DNA of 64,000 nucleotides from Duganella sp. SG902 (lineage in GTDB: Bacteria > Pseudomonadota > Gammaproteobacteria > Burkholderiales > Burkholderiaceae_D): assembly GCF_013376005.1 (NCBI RefSeq), contig NZ_JABMJK010000005.1, positions 310,001-374,000 of the forward strand, read 5' to 3'. Shown here in pieces: positions 45,514 to 53,787 of this stretch; the stretch's first letter is position 1, and each line of letters starts with the position of its first letter. The notes beneath the pieces were generated by a model. The model saw only the letters and a list, made by a program, of their open reading frames with translations. It made no database searches and had not been told where the DNA came from. A program made the position numbers and the translations under genes.

Positions 45514-47265
45514 CTAAAGCGTATCGAGTTGTGACGCCACGTCGCGCAGGAAGCTTTGCCTGGCCCTTGGGCCGGCGTAGGTCTGCTGCCGCTGGTCCAG
45601 CGTCATGCGGGTGAACACGATGGTGCGTGTGCCCTTGGTGGCCCAGCCGACGTACCAGCCGTACTGGCGGCTCTCGTCGTCGCGGCCATTGGCCTGCACC
45701 GGCGAGGCGGTGCCGGTTTTGCCGTAGATGGTCCAGCCGTTGGCCAGTGTTTGCGGATGCAGGATGCGGCTGGTCATTTCGTAGGCCTGGTCCGAAACCG
45801 GCAACTGGCGCGTGACGATCTTGCGCAGGAAGTCCAGCTGCCCGGCCGGCGAAATTTGCAGCGAAGAGCCGATCCACGACTGGGTCAGGCCGTTGTGTTT
45901 GCCGGCGTCGCCCGAGACGTCGCGGTTACCGTAGTTGAAGCTGTCGATGTAGCGCTGGAAGCGTTGCTGCCCCAGCCGCGCGGTGACCTGCTGCGCGTAC
46001 CACACGGTGGAGTTGACGATCCAGCTGGATGGGTCGGTGTCGGTCTGCCATTCCTTGTTCCAGCTGGCGTAGCTGGGCTTGTAGGGCAGCAGCGGCGTGT
46101 GTTCGTTGATCAGAACGCCGCTGTCGTAACCCATCAGCGCGACCACGATGTTGAAGGTGGAAGCCGGCGTGACCTGCTCTTCGCACTGACCCTCGTAGCG
46201 CAGGCGCTGGCCGCTGGCGGCGTCCATCAGCGCGGTGCAGGACAGCTGCATGCTGGCTTGCGACGCCAGCGACGGTTGCAGCGCCAGGCTGGCGCCCAAG
46301 ACCGCGGCCAGGCCGGCCGCAGTGGCGATGCCGGTCCAGCGGTTGCGGCGCGACGGCGCGCGGATCAGCGCGATGCGGTCAGCCATGCTGTCGGGCGTGA
46401 CGTTGCCGAAGGCGAGCGCGGTCGGCATGCTGGCCTGTTGCAGCTTGAGTTGGGCGATCAGCGCCGTCGCGTAGGCTTTGCGCTGCGCCGCTGGACGGCC
46501 GTGCAGCACGTCGCGGTCGCAGCCCAGTTCCTGCGCCCACGACAGCTGCCGGCGCAGCAGACGCATGAAGGGATTGAACCAGAACAGGGTTTGCAGCACG
46601 ATGCCGGCGCCGGCCCAGTGCAGGTCGCGGCGGCGCCAGTGGGTCAGTTCATGCTCAACGATCAGCTCGCGCTGGTCGTCGGCGAAGCCGTGCAGATGGC
46701 GCGGCAGCAGCAGGCGCGGACGAAGCAGGCCAAACAGCATGGGCGCGATGGGGGCGTCGATTTCGATGGTATCGACCGGCCGGGTGGCGGTGCGGTCGCC
46801 GGCGTTGGCCAGCGCTTGCAGTGCGCGCCGGCTGTGCAGCAACTGGCGCAGCGCCAGACCCAATCCTGCCGCGTAGACCAGCAGCCAGGTCTGCGCGGCC
46901 CATGCCAGGTAATTGCGCGGGGTGAGGTCCTGGTCGGGCGCGCTGGCTGGCCGGCCGCCGTCGGTGGTGGCGTGCCCGGCGGCGCCGGCGGTGCCGGCTG
47001 GTTCGGCGCTAAAGCTTTCGATATCGATCGGCGGCAGCAGATGCAAGCGCTCGCTCTGCGGCATCAGAACCAGCAGGAAGGCGGCGGCGATGGTGCACTG
47101 GGCCAGCAGCCACACCGTGCGCTGCGCGGCAATGCCGGGCAGCCAGTGGCGGCCCAGCGCGGTCACGGCCCATACCCCCAGCCCGGCGGCCACGCAGCCC
47201 AGGCTGGCCAGCAGGAACTGGAATGCCAGCAAATCAATGCCGGTAAAGGATGTGGAAATAGCCAT
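45514..47265 (-). CDS. BlaR1-like fusion: M56 metalloprotease and class D beta-lactamase-like domain with degenerate SxxK
   Basis: This 583-residue membrane protein has an M56 protease with zinc motif HELTHW (205-210) and the downstream ELGCDRDVL segment, several membrane spans (about 10-36, 48-68, 118-140, 218-232 and 312-332), then a periplasmic class D domain from about 340. Motifs of that domain: S369-T-F-N372, S419-T-V, Y445-G-N, W464 and K516-T-G. In class D enzymes and BlaR1 the fourth residue of the first motif is Lys (carbamylated); here the codon is AAC (Asn). Domain order equals the BlaR1 antibiotic sensor, so it may sense beta-lactams or muropeptides, but normal deacylation or acylation chemistry is questionable. 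No blaI gene is visible nearby. Confidence 0.9.
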   Translation of the reverse strand: MAISTSFTGIDLLAFQFLLASLGCVAAGLGVWAVTALGRHWLPGIAAQRTVWLLAQCTIAAAFLLVLMPQSERLHLLPPIDIESFSAEPAGTAGAAGHATTDGGRPASAPDQDLTPRNYLAWAAQTWLLVYAAGLGLALRQLLHSRRALQALANAGDRTATRPVDTIEIDAPIAPMLFGLLRPRLLLPRHLHGFADDQRELIVEHELTHWRRRDLHWAGAGIVLQTLFWFNPFMRLLRRQLSWAQELGCDRDVLHGRPAAQRKAYATALIAQLKLQQASMPTALAFGNVTPDSMADRIALIRAPSRRNRWTGIATAAGLAAVLGASLALQPSLASQASMQLSCTALMDAASGQRLRYEGQCEEQVTPASTFNIVVALMGYDSGVLINEHTPLLPYKPSYASWNKEWQTDTDPSSWIVNSTVWYAQQVTARLGQQRFQRYIDSFNYGNRDVSGDAGKHNGLTQSWIGSSLQISPAGQLDFLRKIVTRQLPVSDQAYEMTSRILHPQTLANGWTIYGKTGTASPVQANGRDDESRQYGWYVGWATKGTRTIVFTRMTLDQRQQTYAGPRARQSFLRDVASQLDTL

Positions 47266-47294
47266 GCGATGCCCCGTGTGCGACTGTTGCCACT

Positions 47295-47324
47295 ATTGTG
47301 CGACAACTGTCGCAAGCAAGTCAA
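47295..47324 (-). promoter_or_regulatory. Promoter with BlaI/MecI-like dyad for the M56/class D gene
   Basis: On the minus strand TTGACT (47324-47319), an 18-nt spacer and CACAAT (47300-47295) form a promoter whose start is about 23 nt before the ATG. The spacer is filled by a dyad TGCGACAACTGTCGCA (plus strand 47299-47314) whose core ACA-NN-TGT matches operators of the BlaI/MecI/CopY family. Confidence 0.6.
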
Positions 47325-47350
47325 GCGCCGCTGAGCCGCACAGGGAGAGG

Positions 47351-48328
47351 CTAGCGGTCCACCGTCGCCATGCGTTCCTGGCTGTAGCGCGGGCCGGCCA
47401 CCTGTTGCAGCGCGCTTTCCAGTGCCGTCATCTCGGCGGCGCTGAGCACGATATCGACGGCGGCGGCGTTCTGCTCCAGATTGGCGCGGCGGCGGGTGCC
47501 GGGGATGGGCACGATGTCCTCGCCCTGTTGCATCACCCAGGCCAGCGCCACCTGCCCCGGCGTCAGCCCGCGCGCGGCGGCCAGATCGCGCACCGCCTGC
47601 GCCGCCTGCATGTTGGCGTCGAAGTTCGCGCCCTGCATGCGCGGGTCCTGATGGCGGAAGTCCTCCGGCGGGTATTCCTCGGCGCGCTTGGCGGTGCCGG
47701 CCAGGAAGCCGCGTCCCAAGGGGCTGAACGGCACCAGTCCGATGCCGAGTTCGCGCAACACGGGAATGATGTCGTCTTCCAGATTGCGCTCCCACAGCGA
47801 ATACTCGCTTTGCAGCGCGCTGATCGGATGCACCGCGTGCGCCCGCCGGATGTTCGCCACCCCGGCCTCGGACAGCCCCAGGTATCGCACTTTCCCTTCT
47901 CGCACCAGATCGGCCATGACGCCCACCACCTCCTCGATCGGCACCTTGGGGTCGATGCGGTGCTGGTACAGCAGATCGATGTAGTCCGTGCCCAGCCGGC
48001 GCAGCGAACCTTCGACGTGCTCGCGTATCCGCGCCGGATCGCTGGTGACGCCCACCGTGGCGCCATCGCGGATATCGAAACCGAACTTGGTGGCGATGAT
48101 CGCCTCGCCGCGGCGGCCAGCGAAAGCGCGGCCCAGCAATTCCTCATTGTTATACGGGCCGTAGACCTCGGCCGTGTCGAAGAAATTGACGCCCAGTTCC
48201 AGCGCGCGATGCAGGGTGGCGATGGCTTCCTGCTGGTCGGACGGTCCGTAGGCATGCGTCATGCCCATGCAACCCAGGCCCTGCGCGGAAACGACCAAGC
48301 CCTGATTCCCCAATTTGCGTTGTTTCAT
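47351..48328 (-). CDS. Aldo/keto reductase
   Basis: This 325-residue NADPH-dependent oxidoreductase starts MKQRKLGNQGLVVSAQGLGCMGM (48328). The catalytic tetrad region is FFDTAEVYGPYNNEELLG (Asp and Tyr), followed by IATKFGFD (Lys) and DLLYQHRIDP (His), with SEAGVANIRRAHAVHPISALQSEYSLW as in the AKR13/YakC-like group. It is divergent from a LysR gene with a 104-bp gap, so it is probably that regulator's target. The substrate is unknown; such enzymes reduce diverse aldehydes. Confidence 0.93.
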   Translation of the reverse strand: MKQRKLGNQGLVVSAQGLGCMGMTHAYGPSDQQEAIATLHRALELGVNFFDTAEVYGPYNNEELLGRAFAGRRGEAIIATKFGFDIRDGATVGVTSDPARIREHVEGSLRRLGTDYIDLLYQHRIDPKVPIEEVVGVMADLVREGKVRYLGLSEAGVANIRRAHAVHPISALQSEYSLWERNLEDDIIPVLRELGIGLVPFSPLGRGFLAGTAKRAEEYPPEDFRHQDPRMQGANFDANMQAAQAVRDLAAARGLTPGQVALAWVMQQGEDIVPIPGTRRRANLEQNAAAVDIVLSAAEMTALESALQQVAGPRYSQERMATVDR

Positions 48329-48432
48329 GATGGCTCCTTGCGATGTGATGGATTGAGTATGAACCCCGCTTAAAAAATACACAATTACATTAAAATGCAA
48401 AACATTGTTGAAGCTGGTGCAATGGTGAAATC

Positions 48433-49332
48433 ATGGAAATGCTCAAGGAAATGGCGGTGTTTGCGCAGGTGGTCGACAGCGGCGGCTTTTCGGCGGCGGC
48501 GCGGATACTGGGGCTGACCACCTCCGCCGTCAGCCGTCATGTGTCGCGCCTGGAGACGCATATCGGCGGTCGCCTGCTGCACCGGACCACCCGCTCGCTG
48601 TCGCTGACGGAGCTGGGCCAGCAAGTCCACGCCGGCTGCGTGCGGATGCTGAGCACCGCGCGCGAGATCCACGCGCTGGCGGGCAGTTATCGCGCCCGTC
48701 CCAACGGCGTGCTGGCGGTGACGGCGCCGGTGGCGCTGGGGCAGATCTGGCTGGCGCCGCGATTGCCGGTGTTTCTGGAGCGCTATCCCGAGGTGCAGGT
48801 GCGGCTGATCCTGGTCGACCGCAACGTCGATCTGGTCGAGGAAGGCGTGGACCTGGCGATCCGCATCGCCACCGAGCCGGCGCCCGGCCTGGCCGCCCGC
48901 CCGCTGGGCAAGGTGCGGTATGTGCTGGTGGCGTCGCCTCAGTACTTGGCCGCGCATGGGGCGCCGGCCACGCCGCAGGATCTGCCCCGCTATGCCTGCA
49001 GCTATCTTGGTTATGCGCGCTTTGGCGAGGAGTGGACGTTTCGCCGTAGCGGCGCGGTAAGCTCGCTGCGCGTGCCGTCGCGCCTGACGATCAACAACAG
49101 CGTGGCGTTGCTGGCGGCGGTGGAAGCTGGCAGCGGCATAGGTCTGCTGCCCAACTTCACGGCGCGGGCGGCGCTGGAACAGGGGCGGGTGCGGCAGGTG
49201 CTGCCCGACTGGGAGCTGGATGAGCCTTACGCTGGCAACGTGTATGCGGTGTACCCGCCTGGACCTCACCTGGCGCTCAAGGTGCGCGCCTTTATCGATT
49301 ATCTTGTGGAGGAAGCGGCGCCGGCGCTGTAG
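48433..49332 (+). CDS. LysR-family transcriptional regulator (divergent to aldo/keto reductase)
   Basis: The regulator has 299 residues: a winged helix (FAQVVDSGGFSAAARILGLTTSAVSRHVSRLE, about 10-42) and an effector domain with the PLGKVRYVLVASPQYL and INNSVALLAAVEAGSGIGLLPNF segments of the CrgA/YafC subgroup. These often respond to aldehydes or quinones and control divergent oxidoreductases, which matches the reductase across the 104-bp gap. The 3' end overlaps the convergent dacB gene by 41 bp. Confidence 0.92.
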   Translation: MEMLKEMAVFAQVVDSGGFSAAARILGLTTSAVSRHVSRLETHIGGRLLHRTTRSLSLTELGQQVHAGCVRMLSTAREIHALAGSYRARPNGVLAVTAPVALGQIWLAPRLPVFLERYPEVQVRLILVDRNVDLVEEGVDLAIRIATEPAPGLAARPLGKVRYVLVASPQYLAAHGAPATPQDLPRYACSYLGYARFGEEWTFRRSGAVSSLRVPSRLTINNSVALLAAVEAGSGIGLLPNFTARAALEQGRVRQVLPDWELDEPYAGNVYAVYPPGPHLALKVRAFIDYLVEEAAPAL

Positions 49333-50791
49333 GGCCGCCTTGCCGTGCCACCCAGTCGGCCAGCGCGTCCAGCACGGCGCGGCCGGCGCCGTTGGCGACG
49401 TGTTCGTCGTTGAGGATGGCGACGACGACGCAGGGCTGGTTGTTGGCGTCCGGGATGTAGCCAGCGACCGCGATCACGCCTTTCAGGCTGCCGGTTTTCA
49501 GCCGCGCGCGTTGGGCGGCCGGACTTTCCTTGAGGCGGCGGCGCATGGTGCCGTCGGTGGCGGCGATCGGCAGGCTGGCCAGGAACTCGGGCATCCACAG
49601 GCTTTTCAGGCCGGCTTGCAGCACGCCGGCCAGTTGCGCCGGCGTGGCGCGTTCGGTGCGCGACAGGCCGGAGCCGTTATCCAGTATCAGGCCATTGCCG
49701 TCGATGTTGTGCTGCTGGAGCCAGGCGCGGATCGCGGTTTCGGCGCGCATGGCGGTGCTGGCGCCGCCGGCGTCGGCCGCCAGCGGGCGGCTGCCGAGCG
49801 TGGGGTCGGCTTCCAAGCTGCCCAAACTGAGGAAGATGGTGCGGGCCAGTGTGTTGTCGGATTGTTTGTTGGTGTCGCGCAGGATCTCCGGCAGCGTGCG
49901 CGAGACGTGTTCGGCCAGCAGGCGGCTGGCCGGCGCCGGCGCCTCGCTCTCGCGCACCTCGCCGGCCAGCGTGCCGCCTTGCTTGCGCCACTCGGCCAGC
50001 AACAGGCGGGCGAGGTAGTCCTGGCTGTCCAAGACGTTGATGCTGGTGGACTTGGTGCAGTCTTTCGGGAAGCTGCCGTGCAGGACCACTTCGATGCGAT
50101 CGCCCTTGCGGCTGTAATCCGGCGCGCGCCAGCCGTTTTCCCATGCGGCGCAGGGGACGTCGCTCAGCTTCATGTCCGAGCGGATGCTGACTTTGTCCAG
50201 CTCCGGCATCATCACCAGCGACAGTTTGTCGGCGCTGGAGCGCATCTCCACTTTCAGCAGGTTGGTGTTGACCAGCGCCGCATTCGGGATGACGTTGTAG
50301 TATGCCCATGGATATTCGTCAAACGGCGGCTGGCCCGCGTCCGGGCGCGATGGCTGGAACAGCTGGCGGTCGATTACGATGTCGCCCTTGATCCGGCGGA
50401 TGCCCTGGTTGCGCAAGGCTTGCAGCATGTGCGACAGCGCATCCTCGTTGAAGTCAGCATCGGCGCCGCCGCGCAGAATCAGGTCGCCCTGCAGAACGCC
50501 GTTGACCACGTCCGCGTTGGTGCGAAATTCGGTGCGGCCACGGAACACGGGACCCAGCTGCTCCAGCGCCGTCATGGTGGTGAACAGCTTCATGGTGGAT
50601 GCCGGCTGCATGCTCTGCGTCGGGTTGTGCGACACCAGCACGGTGTCGCCGCGCATGACGATGATGCCGGCCGCCTCCTGCGGAATCTGCGAGGACTGCA
50701 TCAGCTGCGCCACCGGTTCCGGCAGCGCGGCATGGGCAACGCCGGCCGCGAACAGCGCGGCCAGCAACAACGACTTAATGGAAGAAGACAT
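49292..50791 (-). CDS. dacB: D-alanyl-D-alanine carboxypeptidase/endopeptidase DacB (PBP4)
   Basis: This 499-residue periplasmic class C PBP has a signal peptide (cleavage about residue 21, AHAAL). The active-site motifs are S65-T-M-K68 in MQPASTMKLF, S-D-N in NKQSDNTLART, and K-T-G in LKTGSLKGV, with a large inserted domain between the first two as in E. coli PBP4. It trims and cleaves peptide cross-links and can influence ampC induction in other bacteria by changing muropeptide pools, which is relevant given the beta-lactamases 4 kb away. Its start overlaps the previous gene by 17 nt. Confidence 0.95.
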   Translation of the reverse strand: MSSSIKSLLLAALFAAGVAHAALPEPVAQLMQSSQIPQEAAGIIVMRGDTVLVSHNPTQSMQPASTMKLFTTMTALEQLGPVFRGRTEFRTNADVVNGVLQGDLILRGGADADFNEDALSHMLQALRNQGIRRIKGDIVIDRQLFQPSRPDAGQPPFDEYPWAYYNVIPNAALVNTNLLKVEMRSSADKLSLVMMPELDKVSIRSDMKLSDVPCAAWENGWRAPDYSRKGDRIEVVLHGSFPKDCTKSTSINVLDSQDYLARLLLAEWRKQGGTLAGEVRESEAPAPASRLLAEHVSRTLPEILRDTNKQSDNTLARTIFLSLGSLEADPTLGSRPLAADAGGASTAMRAETAIRAWLQQHNIDGNGLILDNGSGLSRTERATPAQLAGVLQAGLKSLWMPEFLASLPIAATDGTMRRRLKESPAAQRARLKTGSLKGVIAVAGYIPDANNQPCVVVAILNDEHVANGAGRAVLDALADWVARQGGPTAPAPLPPQDNR

Positions 50792-52013
50792 AGGAAATCG
50801 CAATCGCGGCAATCACGCCGGCCAGGTCGGCAATCAGCCCGCAGGAGATCGCGTAACGCGTCTTGCGGATGCCGACCGAACCAAAGTACAGCGCGACGAT
50901 GTAGAAGGTGGTATCGGCCGAGCCCTGGAACACGCAGGCCAGGCGGCCGACAAAGGAATCGACGCCGTAGGTTTGCATGGTGTCGATCATCATGGCCTTG
51001 GCGGCGCTGCCGCTCAAAGGTTTCATCAATGCGGTCGGCAGCGCGGCGACGAAGTCGGTATTCATGCCGATGGCGCTGAACAGCCAGTTGAAGCCCTGCA
51101 CCACAAAGCCCAGCAGGCCGGCGTTGCGGATCACGCTGATGGCCACCAGCATGCCGACCAGGTAGGGAATCACCGTCAGCGAGGTCTGGATGCCGCCCTT
51201 GGCACCTTCGATAAAAGCCTCGTACACATTCACCTTCTTGCGCAGCGCCCCGACGATGAAGCCACCGATCACCGCCATCAGCACGAAATTGCTGAACACC
51301 TTGGAGACGACTTCGATCTCGCCCTTGGTGAGGTAGTTGGTGAAGTACCAGACCACGGCCACGATGAACGCGGTGATGCCGCCCAGCCAGCCCACCACCA
51401 CGCGGTTGAATAAATTTATGCGCTGGCGGATGGCGACGGCGATGATGCCGGTCATGGTCGCCACATAGGTCGCCACCATGCAGGGGATGAAGATGTCGGA
51501 CGGATCGGCCGCGCCTAGGATCGAGCGCTGTGCCATGATGGCCAGCGGGATCAGCGTCAGGCCCGAGGTGTGCAGCACCAGGAACATGATCTGCGCGTCG
51601 GTCGGCTCGTCCTTGTTGGGATTGAGCGTCTGCAGGCTTTCCATTGCCTTCAGGCCGAACGGCGTGGCGGCGTTGTCCAGGCCCAGCAGGTTGGCCGAGA
51701 AGTTCATCACCATGTGGCCGGTGGCCTGATGGTTGGACGGCACGCCGGGGAAGATGCGCGAGAAGAAGGGCGCGATCAGCTTGGCGAGCAGGTCGATGGC
51801 GCCGGCTTTTTCACCGATGTTCATGATGCCGAGCCACAGCGTCATCACGCCGGCCAGCGGTAGGGCGATGTCCATCACGCCGGTGCGTGCCGAATCGAAG
51901 GTGCCGTCGATGATGCGCTTGAAGATTTCCGTGTCGCCCAAGAAGAGGAATTGCGCCAGCGCGGCCAAAAAGCCCACGAGGAAGAATCCGGACCAGATGT
52001 AATTGAGCGACAT
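50775..52013 (-). CDS. Nucleoside-recognition (SpmA-SpmB fusion type) membrane protein
   Basis: This 412-residue protein is composed of two tandem Gate/nucleoside-recognition domains: the first (about 1-200) with GVMTLWLGIMNIGEKAGAID and HMVMNFSANLLGLDNAATPFG, the second (about 220-412) with SLTVIPYLVGMLVAISVIR and FQGSADTTFYIVALYFGSV. In Bacillus the halves are separate spore-maturation genes spmA and spmB; Gram-negative bacteria often have them fused. Function is unknown, perhaps transport of a nucleoside-like or wall-related solute. The 17-nt overlap with dacB ties it to wall metabolism. Confidence 0.9.
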   Translation of the reverse strand: MSLNYIWSGFFLVGFLAALAQFLFLGDTEIFKRIIDGTFDSARTGVMDIALPLAGVMTLWLGIMNIGEKAGAIDLLAKLIAPFFSRIFPGVPSNHQATGHMVMNFSANLLGLDNAATPFGLKAMESLQTLNPNKDEPTDAQIMFLVLHTSGLTLIPLAIMAQRSILGAADPSDIFIPCMVATYVATMTGIIAVAIRQRINLFNRVVVGWLGGITAFIVAVVWYFTNYLTKGEIEVVSKVFSNFVLMAVIGGFIVGALRKKVNVYEAFIEGAKGGIQTSLTVIPYLVGMLVAISVIRNAGLLGFVVQGFNWLFSAIGMNTDFVAALPTALMKPLSGSAAKAMMIDTMQTYGVDSFVGRLACVFQGSADTTFYIVALYFGSVGIRKTRYAISCGLIADLAGVIAAIAISYVFFH

Positions 52014-52102
52014 TTTTATTTTGCGCAGTAATGGATTTGCGAAGTATAGCGGGTAAGCAAGCCGAAAAAGTTATAAGCTGCCGCTTTACCGTGCGAGGCC
52101 CC

Positions 52103-53767
52103 ATGCGAAGGATGCTGAAAATTTGTGCAGTCGTGTTGGCACTCACCACCGTCGCCCCTGCGCAGGCGGGAGCCCATGCCGAGCAAAAAGTCCTACGTGC
52201 CTTCCTCAGCACCGGCGAAACAGCCCTCGACCCGGCCGTCGCCTCGGACATCGCCACCCTCAGCCTGCTGGAAAACCTGTTCGATCCCCTGCTGCGCTAC
52301 GACTACCTGGCCCGCCCGGTCAAACTCATCCCCAACACGACGGCCGCCATGCCGGAGGTAAGCGGCGACGGCAAAACCTACACCTTCCGCCTGCGCGACG
52401 ACGTCTATTTCACACCGGATGCCGCCTTCAAAGCCGCGAAACGCCAAGTCACGGCCGACGACTACGTCTACAGCTTCAAGCGCCTGCATGATCCGGCCCT
52501 GAAATCCCCATGGCTCTACCTGTTCGACGGCGTGGCCGATGTGCAGGCCCCGGACAAGCTCACCCTGCGCATCCGCCTGAAAGCGCCCGACCCCAACTTC
52601 CTGTTCTACCTGGCGATGCCCGCCACCAGCGTGGTGGCGCGCGAAGTGATGGAGGCGTACGGCGCGCAAGCCGGCAACCACCCGGTCGGCAGCGGCCCGT
52701 TCAAGATCGGCACATGGAAGCGTAGCGACCAGATCATCCTGCTGGCCAACCGCGACTTCCGTCCGATGGAATTCCAGGGCAAGCGCCTGCCGATACTGGA
52801 CCGCATCGACATCAAGATCGTCGAGGAATACCAGTCGCGCGTGCTGGGCTTCCTGAACGGCGAATTCGATTTCCTCGAACAGCTGCCGGAATCGATGAAG
52901 GAAATGGTGCTGACCGACGACGCCCAACTCAAGCCCGAACTGGCGCGCAAGGGTATCGTCCTCGCCCCCTTCCCTGTGCTGCAAACCTACTACATGTGGA
53001 TGAACATGGACGACCCGCTGATCGGCGGCTACAGCAAGGAAAAGGTGGCCCTGCGACGCGCCATCGCGCTCGGCTACAACCAGGCCGAGGACATCGCCCT
53101 GATGAAAAAAGGTCTGGCCCTGCCGGCTGTCACGCCCCTGCCGCCGAATGTGCTGGGTAACGATCCCCGCTACCGCAGCCCGGTGGCCTATGATCCGGCG
53201 CTGGCCAACGCGCTGCTGGACCGCTACGGCTACCGCAAGGCCGGCGACGGTTTCCGCACCCAGCCCGACGGCAAGCCGCTGACGCTGGTGATGCACAGCG
53301 AAGCCTCCACCGTCGGCCGCCTGCGCGACGAGTTGTGGCGCAAGAACCTGAACGCCATCGGCCTCAAAGTCGTTTTCAAGAGCGACAAGAAAACCGAGAT
53401 CATCAAAGCCTCGCGGCTGGGCGCGGTGATGATGTTTGAAACCAACTGGGTGGCCGACTTCCCCGACGGCGACAACTTTTACCAGCTGCTGTATGGCCCC
53501 AACGCCGGCCGCGCCAATTACGCGCGTTTCAATCTTCCGGCATACAATCAGCGCTATGAGCAAGCCCGCTTGATGGGAGAGTCGCCGCGGCGCACGGCCC
53601 TGTATGATGAGCTGGCGAACATCATCCACGCCTACACGCCGTGGGTGCTGTTGACGCATCCCATTTCCGCCGACTTGCAGCAGCCGTGGTTGAAAAATTA
53701 CCGTCGACACCCGGTGGAGTTCACCAACTGGCGCTATCTGGACGTAGACGCACATACCGCACACTGA
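52103..53767 (+). CDS. Oligopeptide/dipeptide-type ABC transporter substrate-binding protein
   Basis: This 554-residue periplasmic SBP of family 5 starts MRRMLKICAVVLALTTVAPA with a signal peptide. The body has SLLENLFDPLLRYDYLARP, YTFRLRDDVYFTPDAAF, VTADDYVYSFKRLHDPA, HPVGSGPFKIGTWKRSDQIIL and the C-terminal FETNWVADFPDGDNFYQLLYGPN, all typical of DppA/OppA-like proteins. No permease or ATPase genes are adjacent, so it must use a transporter encoded elsewhere. The segment AQAGAHAEQ at the cleavage site is encoded by a sequence resembling the palindromic repeats of this window (52151-52184). Confidence 0.92.
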   Translation: MRRMLKICAVVLALTTVAPAQAGAHAEQKVLRAFLSTGETALDPAVASDIATLSLLENLFDPLLRYDYLARPVKLIPNTTAAMPEVSGDGKTYTFRLRDDVYFTPDAAFKAAKRQVTADDYVYSFKRLHDPALKSPWLYLFDGVADVQAPDKLTLRIRLKAPDPNFLFYLAMPATSVVAREVMEAYGAQAGNHPVGSGPFKIGTWKRSDQIILLANRDFRPMEFQGKRLPILDRIDIKIVEEYQSRVLGFLNGEFDFLEQLPESMKEMVLTDDAQLKPELARKGIVLAPFPVLQTYYMWMNMDDPLIGGYSKEKVALRRAIALGYNQAEDIALMKKGLALPAVTPLPPNVLGNDPRYRSPVAYDPALANALLDRYGYRKAGDGFRTQPDGKPLTLVMHSEASTVGRLRDELWRKNLNAIGLKVVFKSDKKTEIIKASRLGAVMMFETNWVADFPDGDNFYQLLYGPNAGRANYARFNLPAYNQRYEQARLMGESPRRTALYDELANIIHAYTPWVLLTHPISADLQQPWLKNYRRHPVEFTNWRYLDVDAHTAH

Positions 53768-53775
53768 GCTGTGCC

Positions 53776-53781
53776 TAGAAT
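53776..53781 (+). promoter_or_regulatory. -10 box (TAGAAT) for the BrkB-like gene, leaderless type
   Basis: TAGAAT ends 6 nt before the ATG with no ribosome-binding site, the same geometry as at lipB and the LytS-type kinase. No good -35 element is seen. Confidence 0.4.
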
Positions 53782-53787
53782 GACAGC

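Noticed and set aside
44310..45614. A 434-codon plus-strand open frame opposite ampC
   Set aside because: AmpC on the minus strand has all catalytic motifs; the opposite frame has none.
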